A stretch of 51,809 nucleotides of DNA from an uncultured Clostridium sp. (GTDB taxonomy: Bacteria > Bacillota > Clostridia > Lachnospirales > Lachnospiraceae), in contig CANRZB010000024.1 in NCBI GenBank assembly GCA_947644195.1, positions 1 to 51,809 on the forward strand, in the 5' to 3' direction. Of this stretch, positions 24,982 to 33,237 are shown piece by piece; positions within the stretch are counted from its first letter, which is position 1, and the number at the start of each line of letters is the position of its first letter. Both the position numbers and the translations under genes were made by a program. The notes beneath the pieces are model-generated. The model had not been told where the DNA came from. It was given only the letters and a program-made list of their open reading frames with translations, and did not search any database.

Positions 24982-25655
24982 AAGGCCTCACCCACTTCCA
25001 CTCTGCCGTCTTCCATACGGATCATGGCATCTGCCATCAACGCAATCTCTTCATTATGGGTAATCATGACGATCGTCTGATGAAATTCCTGACTGGTCAT
25101 TTTTAGCAGGGAAATGACATCCATACCGGTCTTGCTGTCCAGGTTCCCGGTCGGTTCATCCGCCAATATGATGGCCGGTTTCGCTGCCAATGCACGGGCA
25201 ATTGCCACTCTTTGCTGCTGGCCACCGGATAGTTGGTTTGGCATTGCAGTCAGTTTTGACTCCAACCCCAAGGTATGAATAATATGGTCCACATACTTTT
25301 GATCGATCTCTGACCCATCTAATTCAATGGGTAATACAACATTTTCATAGACATTTAAGATCGGCACCAAATTATAATTCTGGAACACAAACCCGATATT
25401 GCGTCGCCGGAATATCGTTAATTCCTCATCGCTCATGGAAAAGAGATCCTTGCCGGAAATGGTAACTGTGCCGGATGTAGGACGATCAAGCCCTCCCAGT
25501 AAATTTAACAAGGTAGACTTACCGCTGCCTGAAGTACCGATGATTGCAATAAATTCTCCATCTTCCACCGACAGGGAGACATCGTCGCAGGCATGGATCT
25601 CACTCTCCCCCGATCCATAGATTTTACATAAATGATTTGATTCTAAAATACTCAT
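24975..25655 (-). CDS. ABC transporter ATP-binding protein (BceA-like)
   Basis: This 226-residue ATPase has Walker [12 protein letters not shown], a Q-loop FQNYNL, signature [15 protein letters not shown], Walker [12 protein letters not shown] and switch His in ITHNEE. All motifs are intact and the length is standard for the LolD/BceA group. First gene of the ATPase, permease, regulator, kinase operon, with AGGAGAGGA in front of ATG 25655. Confidence 0.95.
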   Translation of the reverse strand: MSILESNHLCKIYGSGESEIHACDDVSLSVEDGEFIAIIGTSGSGKSTLLNLLGGLDRPTSGTVTISGKDLFSMSDEELTIFRRRNIGFVFQNYNLVPILNVYENVVLPIELDGSEIDQKYVDHIIHTLGLESKLTAMPNQLSGGQQQRVAIARALAAKPAIILADEPTGNLDSKTGMDVISLLKMTSQEFHQTIVMITHNEEIALMADAMIRMEDGRVEVGEALC

Positions 25656-25833
25656 CTCTGTCCTCTCCTCTCATTGGACTACCCATGTGTTACCAGGTAA
25701 AATATCCATCTGATAGCGCTGTGTATCTGCAAATTACCAATCACGATTTACTCTTCTGCTGATCGTCATTTGCCAGCCCTTATTTTCAAGAACAGTATAT
25801 CATCCGCATCTTACAATCTTATTACGGTTTCTA
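25656..25833 (-). promoter_or_regulatory. Intergenic region with probable promoter of the Bce-like operon
   Basis: A TATACT -10 on the minus strand (25794-25799) lacks a good -35. Upstream of it are two TAAGAT boxes (TAAGATTGTAAGAT), consistent with an activator-dependent promoter bound by the downstream OmpR-type regulator. No convincing terminator for the preceding sugar-binding gene is seen. Confidence 0.35.
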
Positions 25834-26889
25834 TTAAGAATCCATGACAAAATCACCGACATTTTCCATGGTTATTTTTGAGTAGGGAAGATAAATATAT
25901 TGTCTATTTTTGAATTTGATATCCTTCCATCCTTGATTTAATGTAACGGCAATCGCTAACTTTGCGATCATTCTCCCCTGTCCCTCTTTGTCATTATAAA
26001 CCGTTCCAGATAATTTGGAATCAGCCACTGCCTGCAACCCCACATCGGTTCCATCAATTCCAAAAAATATGGGCAAATCCGCCTCTGTAAAATTTAATTT
26101 TTGATAAGCGTCCATCGCCCCAAGCGCCATATCATCATTGTTCGCCAACACTAATTCTATTTCATTTTGATGCTCACTAATCATTTGCAACATCCGGTTC
26201 TGTGCCTGCGACCGATTCCAATTTGCAATCCCATAACTCAGTTTTTCCAGTTCGATCCCATGATTCCGAAGCGTATCCACCGCATTTTCTGTCCGAAGTA
26301 TCACATCCTGGTGTCCGGCTTCCCCTTCCAATACCACATATTGAATTTTACCATCTTTATTTCGGTCAATCCGCGGATCTCCCTGTATGGCATCTACTGC
26401 CAGTTCCCCCTGCATCACACCAGATTGTTTTGCGTCCGCACCTACATAATACAAGCCATCCCACTGCATCATGTCCTCTGCAACAGGTTCTCTATTAAAG
26501 AAAATAATCGGTACTTCATTCTTCCGGGCAAGTTCAATAATCTCTGACGGATCTGTGCGGTCTACCAAATTGACACATAATACATTGCATCCTGCATCAA
26601 TAAATTCCTGAACCTGATCATCCTGTGTACGCTGCGAACCTGCTGCATCCCGGATCGTTACCGTTACATCAATCCCTTCCTCCTTTAACTGTTCGAACTG
26701 TTTCTGCATAGAAGTCATTAATTGGGCCAAGAAAGTATCACTCTGATTATAAATAGTCACTCCCACATAAATCCGATCTGCTGTTTCTTTCTGTTGTGTT
26801 CCACAGGCAGTTAGAATTACCATGCCCAGGCTGAGTATGATTCCTGCAATCCCTATGTTTTTTTTCATCCATACACTCATTCTGCGCAT
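25834..26889 (-). CDS. Galactose/glucose-binding lipoprotein of canonical MglB topology, sensor-linked
   Basis: This 351-residue lipoprotein (lipobox LTAC, Cys29) has canonical galactose-binding-protein order: VTIYNQSDTFL (Asp and Phe ligands), VNLVDRT, FFNREP (Asn), and the calcium loop DRNKDGKIQ. GHQDVILRT (His, Asp, Arg), a Trp in NWNRS, ANNDDMA, FGIDGTD and GTVYNDKE (Asn) follow. All sugar contacts of E. coli MglB appear to be kept. It is the last gene of the YesN-YesM unit, 8 bases after another binding protein, with no permease or ATPase beside it. It may deliver sugar to the sensor complex or to the Mgl importer at 31564-36191. ATG 26880 is an alternative start. Confidence 0.88.
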   Translation of the reverse strand: MRRMSVWMKKNIGIAGIILSLGMVILTACGTQQKETADRIYVGVTIYNQSDTFLAQLMTSMQKQFEQLKEEGIDVTVTIRDAAGSQRTQDDQVQEFIDAGCNVLCVNLVDRTDPSEIIELARKNEVPIIFFNREPVAEDMMQWDGLYYVGADAKQSGVMQGELAVDAIQGDPRIDRNKDGKIQYVVLEGEAGHQDVILRTENAVDTLRNHGIELEKLSYGIANWNRSQAQNRMLQMISEHQNEIELVLANNDDMALGAMDAYQKLNFTEADLPIFFGIDGTDVGLQAVADSKLSGTVYNDKEGQGRMIAKLAIAVTLNQGWKDIKFKNRQYIYLPYSKITMENVGDFVMDS

Positions 26890-26897
26890 CCCCTTTC

Positions 26898-27872
26898 CTA
26901 CTGGCTCATCGTAAACAAAATTTCCTGATTCTCTTTTGAGAATAACTCATCCCTGCGAATGACAGAATAGGACAACGTATGATCTTTCATATTCCGATAG
27001 AAATGTGTCAGACATTCCGAAACTTCTGTCAGAGCCTGATATCCTTCCTTAAATTTATCCGGCACTACCAGACATTCTACCATGCCAGTATCCAGATAAT
27101 ACATAGCTTCCGTAGAATGAGCAATCCCATACACTAATGCCCCATGAAAATTGTTTCCAGAGACACATTCTCCGGCAACTGTCAAAGCGGAATTATCCAA
27201 GGCCAACACCAAATCTACCTTGGGCTGTTGATCCAAATTATGTTCTTCCGTCTCCCCATCCTGGACAGCGACCGACCAAAGAATCCTGGCATCCGTTTCT
27301 TTCAGAACTTCTTCCACTCCCTGTCTCCGTTCAAGAATTGCTTGGGAATCGGCATACGAACTCACCATTCCAATGGTCTTTCCCTCGATCTTGCCATTAT
27401 AGTCCGCCAACATTTCTTCCGCCAAGGTTTTCCCCATGGCATAATGATCTGGTTCCGTAACCGGGAGTTTAGAGCTTTCCCTGCTCTTAGAGGCAATCTG
27501 CCCGATGAGCATAATGGGCGTCCTGCCTCCGACACTTTTTATCTTTGCTTCGGAATCCTTGCCTGGAATCGGTTGAACCATCACTGCATCTGCACCTCGG
27601 CTGATTTCCTCCTCAATGGCATTGATTTCTTCTTCCACCGTTTGCATTTTACCCGTACTAGCGATTACCAGCTCTACTTCCTGATCCTTTGCGGCCATTT
27701 TCAGCCCATACCGGAAAGAGGACCATTGCATTGCATCTGAATCCTGCAGGATAACCGATATCTTATGACGAACCTTTCCCCTCTGCTCCTGAACCATAAT
27801 CAATGCCAAAAGTACGACAAAAAATGCTAAGGAAGCTTCCAGTCTGAGAAACATTTTTTTGCTATTCTTCAT
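26898..27872 (-). CDS. Membrane-anchored periplasmic-binding-type sugar sensor protein
   Basis: This 324-residue protein has an uncleaved-looking N-terminal helix (about residues 11-27, no lipobox) and then a type I periplasmic-binding fold (KISVILQDSD, GADAVMVQPIP, TPIMLIGQ, IGMVSSYADSQA, DLVLALDNSALT). Its ATG overlaps the kinase stop (ATGA), so the two are made together. Membrane-anchored binding proteins next to sensor kinases act as the sugar-sensing part of three-component systems such as the XylFII-LytS xylose sensor. A role as co-receptor of the kinase at 27869 is therefore likely. The ligand cannot be read from the sequence; it lacks the MglB contact set. Confidence 0.8.
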   Translation of the reverse strand: MKNSKKMFLRLEASLAFFVVLLALIMVQEQRGKVRHKISVILQDSDAMQWSSFRYGLKMAAKDQEVELVIASTGKMQTVEEEINAIEEEISRGADAVMVQPIPGKDSEAKIKSVGGRTPIMLIGQIASKSRESSKLPVTEPDHYAMGKTLAEEMLADYNGKIEGKTIGMVSSYADSQAILERRQGVEEVLKETDARILWSVAVQDGETEEHNLDQQPKVDLVLALDNSALTVAGECVSGNNFHGALVYGIAHSTEAMYYLDTGMVECLVVPDKFKEGYQALTEVSECLTHFYRNMKDHTLSYSVIRRDELFSKENQEILFTMSQ

Positions 27873-29725
27873 ATCAATTCATCCCACTTTTCCTTCTTAC
27901 TATCTTCTCCAGCCAAGATATGGCCTTTTTCCAAAACCAACCTGTTTTCCTCTGTGTAAGACACTGCCGGAAACAAAATAGAAACCGTGGTTCCCTCATC
28001 CGGTTCACTTTCCACCTGCAGGCCATACTCTTTTCCAAAAAGAATCTGAATTCGGTGATTCACATTTACCAATCCTACGCCGGAACCATGCTTATGCACT
28101 CTCTTGCTATCTGTCAACGACAGACGGACCTCTTCTTCCGTCATGCCGATCCCGTTATCCGAAACAGAAAGTAGAATCATCCCGTCTTTTAACTTTCCCG
28201 TCACTTTGATCTCCCCGCAATCATCCATGCAATTCACTCCATAGTTAATGGCGTTCTCCAAAATTGGCTGTAAGATTAATTTAACACTGCAATAATCCCC
28301 CAAGCCTTCTTCGATATCAAATTGTATCGAGAATATATTCTTATAACGTATCTTCTGAATATTCATATAACTCTTTGCATGCTGCAGTTCATCCTGAAGA
28401 CGGATCACGGTCTGCCCTTTTGACAAACTGATGCGAAAAAGTTTGGCAAGCTCTGAGATCATAAATACTGCATCGTCATTGCGTTCCCCTTCCACCATCC
28501 AGGTAATCGAATCCAAAGCATTATATAAAAAATGAGGGTTAATCTGACTCTGTAATGCATCCAGCTCACTTTTCCTCCGCTCATTCTGTTCCAGGACAAT
28601 TTCATGCATCAGCGTATCAATCTGTTCATAAGATCGCTGGATGGAATATCCCAAATGCCTGATTTCCTGCGATCCCCCAATATAGATTTCCGGTTTCTCC
28701 CCCGCCTCATACTTGCGGACAGAAGCGTCTAACTTCAAAATAGGACGAGAAATTCTGGTAGAAACAACCCGGTTAATCACAGCTAGCATCATCGCCATCA
28801 AAAGCATCAGCATCATAATAAAATAACGAATACTGAACAGGCCGTGCGTAAAAGTAGAATAAGGAATGACCCCGACTAACTTCCACCCCGTATAACTCAC
28901 CGTATTAACAATCAGCTTACGTTGTTCCCCGGCAAACTTTTCCTCATAAACGCCATCTTTATATTTGGATACTTTCCCATTATTTTCCGCAGAAATCCCC
29001 TTACTAATCTGCAACTGTTTCGTATGATAAATAATTTCCCCATTCCCATCACAAAGATAATAGTACTGTCCATTATAAGTCTTATTGATTTGTTGCATCA
29101 TCCGCGAGATCGCAGAATAATCCATATCAACGAGCAGAACTCCCGAACAGGGAACTCCCTGATCCACCAATTCCACAGCACGGCTTAATGATATCACCCA
29201 ATAATAACGCCTGGTAGCATCATCAAACAGATTCTGGATATGAGGGGTGGAAAAATGCATATTTTCCATTTCTCCGATGGCCTGTTTATACCAATCCTGA
29301 CGCGTAACATCGGGATCTTCTTTCTGCAATGCAACCGGCTCTGCTGCCATCAGGCTGCCATAATTATTATAAACGGCTATACTGCGCAAATTACTTTTAT
29401 TCGCCTCATAAATCAGATTCATTTCCTGTGGAATCACTTTCTCCCTGCTGGAAAAATCATTTTCTTTAATCACATTATAATAAACTGCATCCGATACCTG
29501 CCTCATATCAACCAGATAATCTTCCAAGTTTTCTCTGGTCTGTTCCATCAGTTTCTGTGTACTCTGAACCACTTCCTGCCGGGTCAGAGCGGAAAATTTG
29601 AAATACATGACTACTCCCAGGATAAGCATAATGGAAATAGAAATCACAGAAAAAGCAAGCATAATTGTTGACTGCAATCCCCTTGGCTGCAGTTTCTCCC
29701 TATGTCTCTGATATTTTATTTTCAC
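27869..29725 (-). CDS. YesM-type sensor histidine kinase
   Basis: This protein of about 618 residues has one membrane helix near the N-terminus, a large Cache-like extracytoplasmic domain (about 240 residues), a second helix and a HAMP-like linker. The His_kinase domain follows with the phosphoacceptor in QINPHFLYNALDS, then an ATPase domain with PILENAINYG, SDNGIGM and GSGVGLVNV. I take GTG 29725, which has GGAG upstream and overlaps the response regulator stop by 26 bases. An ATG at 29785 inside the regulator gene is the alternative. Its signal input probably involves the binding protein encoded immediately downstream. Confidence 0.88.
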   Translation of the reverse strand: MKIKYQRHREKLQPRGLQSTIMLAFSVISISIMLILGVVMYFKFSALTRQEVVQSTQKLMEQTRENLEDYLVDMRQVSDAVYYNVIKENDFSSREKVIPQEMNLIYEANKSNLRSIAVYNNYGSLMAAEPVALQKEDPDVTRQDWYKQAIGEMENMHFSTPHIQNLFDDATRRYYWVISLSRAVELVDQGVPCSGVLLVDMDYSAISRMMQQINKTYNGQYYYLCDGNGEIIYHTKQLQISKGISAENNGKVSKYKDGVYEEKFAGEQRKLIVNTVSYTGWKLVGVIPYSTFTHGLFSIRYFIMMLMLLMAMMLAVINRVVSTRISRPILKLDASVRKYEAGEKPEIYIGGSQEIRHLGYSIQRSYEQIDTLMHEIVLEQNERRKSELDALQSQINPHFLYNALDSITWMVEGERNDDAVFMISELAKLFRISLSKGQTVIRLQDELQHAKSYMNIQKIRYKNIFSIQFDIEEGLGDYCSVKLILQPILENAINYGVNCMDDCGEIKVTGKLKDGMILLSVSDNGIGMTEEEVRLSLTDSKRVHKHGSGVGLVNVNHRIQILFGKEYGLQVESEPDEGTTVSILFPAVSYTEENRLVLEKGHILAGEDSKKEKWDELI

Positions 29726-31325
29726 CCTCCAGATGCTCCCTTCTATACTTGGAAGGAGACACGCCAAATCTCCTTTTAAATACATAACTGAAATAATTAG
29801 GATCTGTATATCCTACATTCTGTGCTATAACATAACTTTTTTCATTCGTTTCTAATAACTTCCGAGATGCCTGCTCCATTCGATAATCTGTTAGATAATG
29901 AATAAATGATTTTCCTGTCTCTTTCTTAAATATGCTGGAAAAATAGGAATTCGACAGTCCCAACACTTCACAGATATGGTCCAGGGAAAGATCTTCCTCT
30001 CCATAGTTATGCTGCACATATGCCTCTGCTCTGGATATCAAAGATTTGGTGGAACGATTGCGTACATGAATCAGTTGATCCTGGAATAGATAACTACAGC
30101 CAATAAGCCAATCGCGCAATGCCAAAGGTTCCATATCCAATAGACTGCTGTACAAATCCCGGATATCCCCTCCAAAATCATCGAATAAAATCTCATGATT
30201 GACAGCGAACCGATACAACGTACTAACTAATTCCATTAAATCCACATGATGCTGCGACAGGGAATGGCGCGGAGATCCCATCTGATCCAGATACTGAACT
30301 GCCGCCTTCTCCACATCTTGTTTTGAGCCAAACTGTATCATTTTTAACAGATCCAACAATACTGCATCGCTGACAGGAACGGATCGGTCACTCTCCTGTG
30401 GAACAATTTCCTGGATATTAATTGCCCTGGAAACACCATAAATTACCCGATAAGACACAGCCTCCCTCGCATCATGATAAGATTCCGAAAGACTGAGCAG
30501 TCCGTCACAGAGTGTCCCAATTCCTATGGTAACCACCGCCCCCAAAATACTTTTGGCATATTTGCAAAAACGGTCGCAATCATCCGTCAAATCCGAAATT
30601 TCATGTTCCATATTTAACTGCGCAATCAAAATAGTATTTCCCAAATAAGAGAAACATTTTGCATGCCACTTTTCCGTCAGACGCTCTTCCACCTGTTTAT
30701 GCACCGAAGTAGCTAACAGCAAAGGGTTCATATTTCCAGGCATCTGCGCTGTCGATGTATGGACTACCAAACAGCAATAAAAGGGACCCGGAAGAACTAA
30801 TTGATAATCCGAAAGATATTGGGAAATATCCTTCTCATTGACCCTGCCTTCCAACAAAGAAATATAAAAGTTCGTCTGTAATAGTGGTAAGGACTCCAGA
30901 TAATATTTCTGCAATGTCTCCACATTACGTTTCTCACTAATTTCCTGATCCAACTTTCTCTTTAACTGCACAAAAACATTGGTCAATTCTGTGGAATTGA
31001 CTGGTTTTAATATATAGTCCTCCACCTCCAGATGAATCGCACTTTTGGCATACTCAAACTCATCAAAGCCCGTAAAAAACAAGATCTTTGCCGCAGGATA
31101 TTCCCGCCTTATCCTACGGGACAATTCCACTCCATCCATAAATGGCATTTTGATATCCGTCATAACTACATCCGGCTGTATTTCTTCCATCATTTCCAGT
31201 GCCTTAACACCGTTATTTGCATAACCCACCACAGAAAAGCCAATTTCCTCCCAATTGATCTTTTTCATGATAACACGTATTACTTCTTCTTCATCATCTA
31301 CCAGAAAGACTGAATATTGATCCAT
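29700..31325 (-). CDS. YesN-type response regulator with AraC DNA-binding domain
   Basis: This 541-residue regulator has an N-terminal receiver (FLVDDEEEVI; Asp near 55 in MTDIKMPFMDG; Lys in ILKPVNS) and a long central helical region. The C-terminal AraC/XylS domain (about the last 100 residues) has two helix-turn-helix units (LSLDHICEVLGLSNSYFS and VIAQNVGYTDPNYFSYVF). It is the first gene of the sensor unit and has a near-consensus promoter at 31431-31459. ATG 31325 follows GGAG; a 15-residue extension has no support. Its likely targets are the Mgl operon promoter upstream at about 36330 and sugar-use genes. Confidence 0.93.
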   Translation of the reverse strand: MDQYSVFLVDDEEEVIRVIMKKINWEEIGFSVVGYANNGVKALEMMEEIQPDVVMTDIKMPFMDGVELSRRIRREYPAAKILFFTGFDEFEYAKSAIHLEVEDYILKPVNSTELTNVFVQLKRKLDQEISEKRNVETLQKYYLESLPLLQTNFYISLLEGRVNEKDISQYLSDYQLVLPGPFYCCLVVHTSTAQMPGNMNPLLLATSVHKQVEERLTEKWHAKCFSYLGNTILIAQLNMEHEISDLTDDCDRFCKYAKSILGAVVTIGIGTLCDGLLSLSESYHDAREAVSYRVIYGVSRAINIQEIVPQESDRSVPVSDAVLLDLLKMIQFGSKQDVEKAAVQYLDQMGSPRHSLSQHHVDLMELVSTLYRFAVNHEILFDDFGGDIRDLYSSLLDMEPLALRDWLIGCSYLFQDQLIHVRNRSTKSLISRAEAYVQHNYGEEDLSLDHICEVLGLSNSYFSSIFKKETGKSFIHYLTDYRMEQASRKLLETNEKSYVIAQNVGYTDPNYFSYVFKRRFGVSPSKYRREHLEGENKISET

Positions 31326-31430
31326 AGTAATCTCCATAATACTATTGTTTTGGCATGACAGCAAAAACAACTTTCCCTGATCCCGAACATCGGATCCTAA
31401 TTATTTTACAAGGTGCCGTTACTTGCCTAC

Positions 31431-31459
31431 ATTATAGCAAAGCACCCATGGTATGTAAA
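31431..31459 (-). promoter_or_regulatory. Promoter of the YesN/YesM sensor operon
   Basis: Minus strand TTTACA (31454-31459), 17-base spacer, TATAAT (31431-31436). It lies about 105 bases upstream of ATG 31325 and just after the terminator of the Mgl operon, so the sensor operon is transcribed independently of the importer. Confidence 0.8.
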
Positions 31460-31476
31460 TCTTTATAAGATTAGTC

Positions 31477-31506
31477 AAAAGAGCCAGAATACTCTCTGGC
31501 TCTTTT
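31477..31506 (-). terminator. Hairpin terminator of the Mgl operon
   Basis: AAAAGAGCCAG (31477-31487) pairs with CTGGCTCTTTT (31496-31506), a perfect 11-bp stem with an 8-base loop. On the minus strand the 3' arm ends in four Ts. A further T-run follows on the plus side. Confidence 0.8.
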
Positions 31507-31563
31507 GGCTCTTTTTGATCATACCAACAAATTTTCCATCTTATTAAAATACTAGTGTTCTTT

Positions 31564-33225
31564 TTATTTTTTCTGTACATATTTCAAACAATCCAAAGTT
31601 ACTGCAACCAGAATAATGATACCGGAAAACACAAACTGCAGATTGGTATCAATTCCTAGGATTGTCAAAGAATACGTCAGGGCAGTAAAGATGAAAACAC
31701 CCACTACCACTCCAGAGATCTTACCAATACCACCTGTAAAAGAGACTCCACCAACCACACAGGCAGCAATGGCATCCATTTCCCAGCCCTGTCCATAGGC
31801 GGCGGATCCAGAGCCTACCATTCTTGCACATTCCAGCCAGGAACCAAATCCATATAGTATCCCTGCCATGATGAAGGCACCTACCGTCACACCAAATACA
31901 GATATTCCTGATACTGCTGCCGCTTCTGGATTTCCTCCCACTGCGTATAAATTTTTACCAAAAGTGGTTTTATTCCAGATAAACCAAACAATAAATATGG
32001 CAGCGACTGCCCAAAGGATAATCGTCGGGAAACCATTTATTTTTGGAATAATCATGTTGGGAATCGTTGGCTCAATCGCCCCAAACGATACCCCTTTTGT
32101 AGCATAAGTGACTAAACCAAAAATCACAAGCATATTTGCCATCGTTGAAATAAAGGGGTGCATTTTGAATTTTGCTGTGAAGAGACCTGCAATGGTGGTA
32201 AAAAATGTGCACAACAGAACACACATAACTAATGCGAATACCACCCTGGTTCCAATCGGCATTTTTGTAAAATCAAAGATATGCCCAAAAACAGAACCCG
32301 TATTTATCCCCTGATGCATAATAATTGTTGCTGTCGTCATTCCCATACCAACCATACGCCCAATCGAGAGATCTGTCCCTGTGAGCAGGATCAATCCCGC
32401 AACCCCCAGTGCCAGAAACATCCTTGGAGATGCCTGCTGCAATATATTTAATACATTGTTATAGGTTAATAATGGGGAATTCTTAACCATCGGTGTGATA
32501 ATACACAACATAATAAAAATCAGTATAATCGCTATATATAATCCATTTTGTAACAGAAAAGCCCTACGATTAAAGGTATATTTATAATTTTCCCATTTCT
32601 GCGCCTTGGATTCCAGAAACGTAAACTTTGACATGCGTAGTAAGTCAATCAGATGATACTGATAGGTATATGCCGCATGCCTTCTATCTTTCATCCGCTG
32701 AAAATCTTTTTCCCGTTTCCTCTTGGCATCAAATAATCGGTTCTTGTAGACATACCGTTCATCTTTTATTTCCTGGTGATCTGACAGTTTTGCCATGGTC
32801 TCCTGATGTTCTCTCTTGATCCTGGCAACGGTCTGACGGTATTTTTCCTTTGCCTCTGCCTTTTCCAGAACACAGCTCTCTTTTACTTTTTGATAGTAAT
32901 CCCGGTCAAAATGAGCTCCTATAAAATTCTCTGCATCTGCAATCAATTTTGCAACCGTTTCTTTGTTCTTTTCCTCAATCTCCTTTGCCTTTTCCAACTG
33001 AACCCGATCCTCTGCAATCATTGCTGCCTTTTCTTGTTTTGTGAGCACACGGTCTTTCTTGATCCTGTCAATATGATTTTGTAATGTCAGAACCCGATCC
33101 GTCCCCTCGGCTCTCAAACGATCAATGTCTGCTTGAATCTTGCTGACATAATCCTCCATCGGCTGACGCAGCTTGAGTTCCTGTTCTGCTGTAAGAATCT
33201 TGCTATTTTGATTTGCCATATCCAT
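31564..33225 (-). CDS. mglC: Galactose/glucose ABC permease MglC with long N-terminal coiled-coil extension
   Basis: This 553-residue protein contains a normal MglC/RbsC-type permease from about residue 226 (first helix) to the end, with GLILLTGTDLSIGRMVG, AVGGNPEAAAVSGI and VVGGVSFTGGIGKISG. MglC is usually about 335 residues. Here roughly 220 charged residues (Lys, Glu, Arg, Gln) precede the first helix and have the heptad-like spacing of a coiled coil, e.g. VQLEKAKEIEEKNKET. With the normal topology this part would be in the cytoplasm, near the MglA ATPase. ATG 33225 follows GGGAG and lies 12 bases after the mglA stop, so the extension is not a start-codon error within this gene pair. Confidence 0.93.
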   Translation of the reverse strand: MDMANQNSKILTAEQELKLRQPMEDYVSKIQADIDRLRAEGTDRVLTLQNHIDRIKKDRVLTKQEKAAMIAEDRVQLEKAKEIEEKNKETVAKLIADAENFIGAHFDRDYYQKVKESCVLEKAEAKEKYRQTVARIKREHQETMAKLSDHQEIKDERYVYKNRLFDAKRKREKDFQRMKDRRHAAYTYQYHLIDLLRMSKFTFLESKAQKWENYKYTFNRRAFLLQNGLYIAIILIFIMLCIITPMVKNSPLLTYNNVLNILQQASPRMFLALGVAGLILLTGTDLSIGRMVGMGMTTATIIMHQGINTGSVFGHIFDFTKMPIGTRVVFALVMCVLLCTFFTTIAGLFTAKFKMHPFISTMANMLVIFGLVTYATKGVSFGAIEPTIPNMIIPKINGFPTIILWAVAAIFIVWFIWNKTTFGKNLYAVGGNPEAAAVSGISVFGVTVGAFIMAGILYGFGSWLECARMVGSGSAAYGQGWEMDAIAACVVGGVSFTGGIGKISGVVVGVFIFTALTYSLTILGIDTNLQFVFSGIIILVAVTLDCLKYVQKK

Positions 33226-33237
33226 TCATCTCCCTTA

